A program made the translations under genes and the position numbers. A stretch of 12,456 nt of DNA, from positions 1 to 12,456 of the forward strand of contig JALLAZ010000824.1 of the NCBI GenBank assembly GCA_036939755.1, in the 5' to 3' direction. The notes beneath the pieces are model-generated. The model was not told where the DNA came from and did not search any database. It saw nothing but the letters and a program-made list of their open reading frames with translations. The DNA comes from Stephanodiscus triporus. Lineage: Eukaryota; Bacillariophyta; Thalassiosirophyceae; Thalassiosirales; Thalassiosiraceae. Positions 9,101-12,456 of the stretch are shown here, one piece after another (within the stretch, counting starts at the first letter, position 1; every line of letters starts with the position of its first letter).

Positions 9101-10391
9101 CGGCGGCAGTGCTCTGGGCGCGTATGGCTTTTCGCATCTCAGAGGCGGTGGCATATGGAGAGTCGCCATCAAGTGCGGAGAGGGATGAATTGTTATCCTC
9201 GGTGGCTAGGGGGGGGAACTCCTCGTTATCGATAGATGTAGGTGAAGTTTGGGTTGCGAGAGGACTGGGAATTGACCTCGATCGCGCGCGGGGATCCGAG
9301 CGTCGCGTGGTGGGAGGGCTTGGATCAAACGCAGAGGAATTTGTGAGGGATGATGTAGAGGCGACGGATGCAGCCTGGGTGAAAATTGAATACGTAGCTG
9401 ATTTGGAGGGGCCGGCACTGCGTCCACGCTGTTGCTGAGGGCGCGACGTGGCTCCTCGCGTTGCCAGGGATTTGGTCCGAGCCTTCGAGGGGCGTTTCGA
9501 TGGGGGATTGGAAGGGGAAGGGTCGAGGTGGAATGTGAGTATCGTGGGTTCAGAAGGGTGGCGTCCAGAGGGTGGATAAAGCGCAAGCGGTGTCCGGCGT
9601 TCCTGCTCGGGGGGAGGCTTCCTGGGATTGGGCTTGGATTTTCTTGTTGGCATGTTGCACGTTGGGGGGAGGGCCGCGGACGGAGATGGTGTTACAAATG
9701 GGAGTGAGGAGAGTGATACAGGGTGTGTGATGCTGCTTGATGGTATCGGAGTTGGGGGCGTCGAGGGAGGTTTGATGTGTGGGGGGAGACGCACATGTGA
9801 AGGGAAGGTAGAGGCCAATAAAGTATTTGGTTCAATATGGTGATGGCTCGTTGAACTATGCTCCCAAAAGATCCGAGAAATATTTGGCTCAATAAGAAGA
9901 TGGTTGGTTGAGGGGCGTACCCGACTTGCAACTATTAGGTCTGGGTTCCGCAAGTTGTGGGAGGAAGGACAGACGGAGTCGAAGTCTATGACGATGGCAG
10001 GGGTTGTCGGAGGAAAATGGTTTGGGCCGCGGAGGATCGCGCGTAGAGTATCCAACGAAGATAAAATAGTACCAGGGGCGATGGAAGTCGATACCCCGAT
10101 GTGGGTAGGGCCGCGCGTTGAAAGAATAAGGCGGTGTCGGGGACGAGGGTTGACGTTAAGGCGAGTCGGAGGGGCCTCTGATTCGGTGAACCTGGAAGCG
10201 GCAGTCGTCGCCAGACTTCGGGAATTCAGATAAACGTCATCAAGCCAAATTGGGAAAGTCCCGACGGGAGGGGGATGGATCAAATCGGCAGATGATGGAG
10301 CGAGCGCGATCGACTCGTTTGCACTAATAAGGTGCAAATCGGAGCGAAAGCTACGGATTCCGGCGTAGGCATAGTATAGTAATTTTAACAT
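6135..10391 (-). CDS. LINE ORF1 protein, putative RNA-binding, 1418 aa
   Basis: First ORF of the element. LINE ORF1 proteins bind the element RNA and build the ribonucleoprotein; that role is inferred from position, not from a recognised domain. Residues 1-246 are proline-, serine- and histidine-rich. Residues 247-720 are low-complexity and basic (MPTRKSKP near 247, followed by serine/proline-rich stretches). Residues about 720-1160 look globular; NQIVIYGIPP at 899-908 weakly recalls an RRM strand. Residues about 1283-1316 form a probable coiled coil (repeated E, A, L, R), and about 1354-1388 are strongly acidic. I see no CCHC knuckle, unlike many LINE ORF1s. The first ATG (10391) has A at -3 and an in-frame TGA upstream at 10406-10404. 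A second plausible start is ATG 9653 (residue 247), which would give 1172 aa. The frame ends in TAA, which overlaps the ORF2 start. Confidence 0.85.
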   Translation of the reverse strand: MLKLLYYAYAGIRSFRSDLHLISANESIALAPSSADLIHPPPVGTFPIWLDDVYLNSRSLATTAASRFTESEAPPTRLNVNPRPRHRLILSTRGPTHIGVSTSIAPGTILSSLDTLRAILRGPNHFPPTTPAIVIDFDSVCPSSHNLRNPDLIVASRVRPSTNHLLIEPNISRIFWEHSSTSHHHIEPNTLLASTFPSHVRLPPHIKPPSTPPTPIPSSSITHPVSLSSLPFVTPSPSAALPPTCNMPTRKSKPNPRKPPPEQERRTPLALYPPSGRHPSEPTILTFHLDPSPSNPPSKRPSKARTKSLATRGATSRPQQQRGRSAGPSKSATYSIFTQAASVASTSSLTNSSAFDPSPPTTRRSDPRARSRSIPSPLATQTSPTSIDNEEFPPLATEDNNSSLSALDGDSPYATASEMRKAIRAQSTAAAAKAKTLADLAEARRHREFYSDRAARLAVLASEDSFDEIMGDREEEVATRRALKKASLDDGQCFSNTNPYGPLYASPARRSRTSNKRNQVSSPSSHYAPNPAADDLADHLKPGGAADLDVQRSLLRAHSIIRTSSQSNATLEGRTRFVQGTPHPQGRQNPCHPTTAESSSLLFPATSSTLAKDDNMTQPTFDNLDNSSPRDFEIDYDESSLGNDASGSSPLLLDKSVPPVSGSPVGNITETTSVGASGTSSSPHGTPRKQMTASAVSPPKTGRSSLRASSFAPVIVPSPLLANTVDIDPDFFEGTALPGSGPGPHFITVSFIKNSKDKIKDQLLSALAATLSILSQNVPGVLIHCITKGTKLPPLDSTTASHFPTTGMGACNFMYVQNKWSLQPGTRNKIKLPAAKIGKDGRPLFDENRGYDGPDRITAVLWITCDVNAKEAIDDLQMELEGEHLQIRWKPAQKKNTKNQIVIYGIPPVFDAAGVLGELLHGLKESEKELCTPGSTLSLEECNHRRDLELPLFNGFFKQAIPPKAVSTAEGKETSLNNNKEFTQNGCRVFNLEYDPVDNARMAPVWTQFRESGRSELVLGRRSKVFVVPSAGRLAPAKVNEIRRYMHFHLRYTTRTRTHSHPTLIGLDKLTEITMEDPSARPPRKFTSMRHEYMDLRTPDNLEVFHAVFPRGASLERESSVDCLFLVSNDAAREISLKIQKCPSAWWWHVFRQIRRYSESTSRSLLRNFEIEAEQLADQSVFDISTMTVTTQFANTDDFLERAEAELGSDDEASMDVTSHPAASFEITDGAKASLAAALLKKDTNLAANSHASAKSRRSTFSCSTGNDTNRSLNTAKYAVNHKTRALELANERKKTAELEATQRAMAQRIRELESSFASSPPTQKMASQPPRPSVRISEPSRRSPRLAVEGVFGEVVDVDDTGHSSDESDDGDWNGDDRNDGDSADGMINSGTLSLHPPRTCSTHTDANTARLPGGLS
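9651..9653 (-). other. Alternative internal start codon of ORF1
   Basis: This ATG encodes the methionine before PTRKSKPNPRK, a short basic opening that resembles the beginning of many ORF1 proteins; A stands at -3. If it is the true start, bases 9654 to about 10391 would be a 5' UTR of some 740 bases that happens to be open. I prefer the upstream ATG because 246 stop-free codons are unlikely by chance and the composition does not change sharply. The choice is not settled by this sequence. Confidence 0.35.
9824..9913 (-). repeat. Imperfect 57-base direct repeat in the 5' part of ORF1
   Basis: The plus-strand string tatttgg(t/c)tcaata starts at 9824 and again at 9881, an offset of 57 bases. 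Similarity continues for about 33 bases (about 25 matches). In ORF1 the two copies encode IEPN at residues 167-170 and 186-189, preceded by histidine-, asparagine- or leucine-containing residues. The offset is a whole number of codons (19), so the duplication preserves the reading frame. Confidence 0.55.
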
Positions 10392-10405
10392 TTTAGTGTA
10401 GATTC

Positions 10406-10723
10406 ATGTTTCGACTTGGCCGAAACCTGGAAAGTGGGGATCTCAATCTAAAGATTATCACAGTGGGGGGCGGTAAAGGCGACGGCTCTTTGTCTGGGTC
10501 TGGTGGTTCGGGTAGTAGCACTTCGGGTGGTCCATCGCCCTCGTCTTCCACTCCTCCGACAGCTGCTCCGGCGACTGTGAGTCCTGCTCCTCCGGTTCCG
10601 GATTCGGGTTCTCCCACTGCCCCTGCGGGTCTGACGGCGGTGGTTGAACTGGATGTGGGAGGCAATGAGGACTCGGACGATGATTTACGTTGGTATGGTG
10701 ATGACGAAGGGGTCAATTATTAA
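10406..10723 (+). pseudogene. Copia Gag C-terminal fragment
   Basis: An open stretch of 105 codons with a glycine/serine-rich part, a proline/threonine/alanine-rich linker, and an acidic end, DSDDDLRWYGDDEG, before a TAA stop. The acidic WYGDDEG string recalls the segment just before the protease in diatom copia polyproteins. The ATG at 10406 is probably accidental, because the true Gag start and most of Gag are missing. An in-frame TAG at 10394-10396 closes the frame upstream and may already belong to the LINE. Confidence 0.6.
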
Positions 10724-11539
10724 CCTAACGGGTCAGTTTCCACTTATTTCTTGTCGTGTTCTCGGGTCTCCATCAAACTCGTCACCCCTTTTGCTTCCCC
10801 CGTTGGGTCGACTCACTGCAACATTCCTTCGGCGTCTACGGCCTTGGGTGATGACATTGTCCTCCCTTCCGACTTGGTCTCCTCTTTCCTCCGAGCCGTT
10901 TCTCCGGGTGATTCTCTCCGTCTCGTCGTGGCGGATACTGGCGCCATGGACCATATGCTCCCAGATCGGTCGGCCTTCATCTCTTACAAGTCGGTCAGCC
11001 ACCTTCGTGTTCGGTTGGGTAACAACTCGTATGCTCCAGTCCTTGGGTGGGGCACGGCCATAGTAACGCTGAACAGTCAATGCCTTCTCATCAGGGATGT
11101 CCTTCATGTCCCCGCCCTTCGTGTGCCTCTCTACAGCCTCCGCGCTCATCTCCGTCAGCGTGGTTGCGGCTTTGTCGGAAGTTTCAATACGGGGATGCAT
11201 GTGTACTTCCCGGGCGTCGTTCTCAGCGTGGATATGTCTACCGACTGCCATCTATCGTACGAACCTCTGGGTAAGGCCGCTCCCCTTTCGTCACTCCATT
11301 ATGTTCAACCTTGGTGTGCTCCCGTCGTCTATCCTACCGAAGGTTCTGCCTTCCGTGCACGTACGGATCCTCTACCCTCTCCCGGCCCGGCTTTGATTGA
11401 GGATGACGCATCTCAGGACGGCAGTTCTTCTCTGGTAGATGCCGCTGATTCGGACCTTCCACCGTTTACATCCCTGGTTCCAAAACAAGTTCATCACCAT
11501 CAGCTCTCTTATCTCCAAGCAACTTCAGGTCCTATCTGA
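10724..11539 (+). pseudogene. Copia protease and spacer fragment
   Basis: Same frame as the Gag fragment, directly after its TAA. LVVADTGAMDHM carries the retropepsin active-site triad DTG (Asp codon 10934-10936); it is followed by RVRLGNNSYAPVLGWGTAIV and the region through LHVPALRVPLYSLR that is typical of copia protease and the pre-integrase segment. The frame ends at TGA 11537-11539. Sequence of the same polyprotein appears to continue in another frame (phase of base 11439), with the change somewhere in 11465-11520, so a small indel is likely. Confidence 0.8.
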
Positions 11540-12456
11540 TCGACTATCGGGCGTCACAGCTCCTCCTCCCCCCCCTTCTCCTCAGCCAATGGATTTGGTG
11601 TCGGTCGCCCCCCGCCTCCTTTTGTCTCACTCACAGGATGAGGTCGTTTGGCTGGTTCATCGTCCGGGTTCTGCGCTTCCCCCAGTTCGTCCGTGCGATC
11701 GTTCCAATGGCTCTGACACTAAAATGTCCGCAACTACAAGCATATCCTTCAGACCAGTCTGGATGGCCAATGGATGGATGGCGGTGAGTTTCCAATGTCT
11801 ATCGGTTCTTTTACGTTGATCCCGAAGGCTCCTCGGGGCGGGGCCATAGACCGCGAATGGTCCTTTTACCTTGACATCGTTCATGTCGACATTGCCTTCG
11901 GCGACTGTGTCTCCATGGGCGGCTTCCGGTACTCTCTCGTTTTTGTTGACCGTGCCACACATTATAACTGGGTTTTTGGTCTCAGAGATCTGTCGGCTCC
12001 ATCGATTCTGGCTGCTGTCCATCTTTTTCAGGCTGACGCGGGTTCCTACGCTCGGTGTTTCTGATGTGATTGTGATACAAAACTTTTCGAGACTAAGATT
12101 CGGGAACACCTCATCGACAATGCTTCAAACATTGTTGCTGCTGTGACTGGCCGTCAGTCCTCCAACGGCCTGGTGGAGTCTCACTGGAAGGTCATGGTGC
12201 ACATGGCCCGCGCTTACCTCATGGAAAAACAAATGCCTTGGACTTTTTGGTTCAATGCGATAGTTCACTTGGCCAGGATGATGAACGCTAATCTGGGTAA
12301 ATTTGGTGGCAAATTGGCCTTTCCATTTCTTCTCGTTCATGGGTCGGGACATGACGAGCGTACTTGGTTTCCGCTGTTCTTGGTCTGCTACTTCCATCAT
12401 GAACGGGATGGCGATATCCCTCGGTCCCATTGTCAATCTCATACTATGGACGGCAT
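11540..12456 (+). pseudogene. Copia integrase fragment, continues beyond window
   Basis: The first part reads in the phase of base 11439, through LVHRPGSALPPVRPCDRSNG (about 11655-11714). From about 11727 it returns to the first phase: RNYKHILQTSLDG, DGGEFPMSIGS, then the catalytic core. The DDE triad is complete: Asp in HVDIAFGD (codon 11888-11890), Asp in LIDNASN (12116-12118), Glu in GLVESHWK (12176-12178). TGA at 12062-12064 interrupts the core between the first two residues. The expected histidine/cysteine segment before RNYKH seems deleted at about 11720-11727. The 3' end runs off the window in a conserved stretch, CYFHHERDGD. Confidence 0.82.

Larger units (their letters stand above)
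1..10400 (-). mobile_element. Large bicistronic non-LTR (LINE-type) retrotransposon, 3' end outside window
   Basis: Two long open frames on the minus strand follow each other without a gap: ORF1 (1418 aa), then ORF2 (at least 2045 aa) with endonuclease, reverse transcriptase, RNase H and zinc finger in that order. No LTR, integrase or protease accompanies them, which identifies a LINE of the APE-endonuclease type. RNase H after RT is known in the I-like group and in some algal lineages; I cannot assign a clade. The 5' boundary is placed near 10400, because the sequence at 10406 and beyond reads on the plus strand as copia Gag; the uncertainty is about 40 bases. The 3' UTR, tail and left target site are beyond base 1. 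At 10.4 kb before its 3' end it is longer than most LINEs. Both frames lack internal stops, so the copy is probably recent. Confidence 0.9.
10406..12456 (+). mobile_element. Decayed Ty1/copia LTR retrotransposon, truncated at 5' and cut by window at 3'
   Basis: The plus strand here encodes a Gag tail, a retropepsin-type protease and an integrase core in the copia order (protease before integrase; the RT would follow beyond 12456). Reading requires passing stops at 10721-10723 and 12062-12064 and changing frame twice, so the copy is inactive. No 5' LTR or primer-binding site is seen: the element is replaced by the LINE near 10400. The protease and integrase strings recall diatom copia families. 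Confidence 0.85.

Noticed and set aside
10393..10716. Minus-strand 107-codon frame directly upstream of ORF1, considered as a leader gene of the LINE
   Set aside because: The opposite strand encodes the acidic end of copia Gag in frame with the protease, which explains the segment better.
10733..11251. Minus-strand 172-codon frame
   Set aside because: Antisense to the copia protease, whose motifs are clear on the plus strand.
10721..12064. Alternative genetic code that would read TAA and TGA as sense in the copia part
   Set aside because: The LINE frames avoid all three stops throughout and ORF1 ends in TAA, so the standard code holds; the copia part also has frame changes, which a code change cannot explain.
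1..12456. CRISPR array, tRNA or rRNA gene, bacterial operon signals
   Set aside because: No regularly spaced repeats, cloverleaf or ribosomal sequence was noticed, and all long frames belong to eukaryotic retroelements.

Overview
The window holds no host gene. It consists of two retrotransposons lying head to head, from a eukaryote using the standard genetic code. The decayed Ty1/copia element on the right resembles, by my recall of the family, copia elements common in diatom genomes. A diatom or related microalga is therefore the most likely host (moderate confidence; no ribosomal or housekeeping gene is present to confirm it).

Region 1, bases 1 to about 10400, minus strand: a very large non-LTR (LINE-type) retrotransposon read right to left. 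ORF1 (10391 to 6135, 1418 aa) is a proline/serine-rich, probably RNA-binding protein with a C-terminal coiled coil and an acidic patch. ORF2 begins at base 6135 and stays open for all 2045 codons to base 1, where the window cuts it. I checked this line by line: no in-frame stop occurs. It encodes, in order, an APE-type (EEP) endonuclease, a reverse transcriptase with a YVDD box, an RNase H and a CCHC zinc finger. ORF1 and ORF2 overlap in the pentamer TAATG (stop TAA, start ATG), the arrangement known from the silkworm LINE SART1, where ORF2 is made by termination-reinitiation. A possible hairpin lies just inside ORF2. Both ORFs look intact, so this copy may be young or active. Its 3' end, tail and one flank lie outside the window.

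Region 2, about 10400 to 12456, plus strand: a decayed Ty1/copia element without its 5' part. It keeps the end of Gag, a protease with a DTGA active site, and an integrase core with all three acidic residues. In-frame stops (10721, 12062), two frame changes and an apparent deletion show that it is dead. It continues past the right edge.

The simplest history is that a young LINE inserted into an old copia copy. In the LINE, ORF1 would package the RNA; the endonuclease would nick the target, the reverse transcriptase would copy the RNA from the nick, and RNase H would remove the template.
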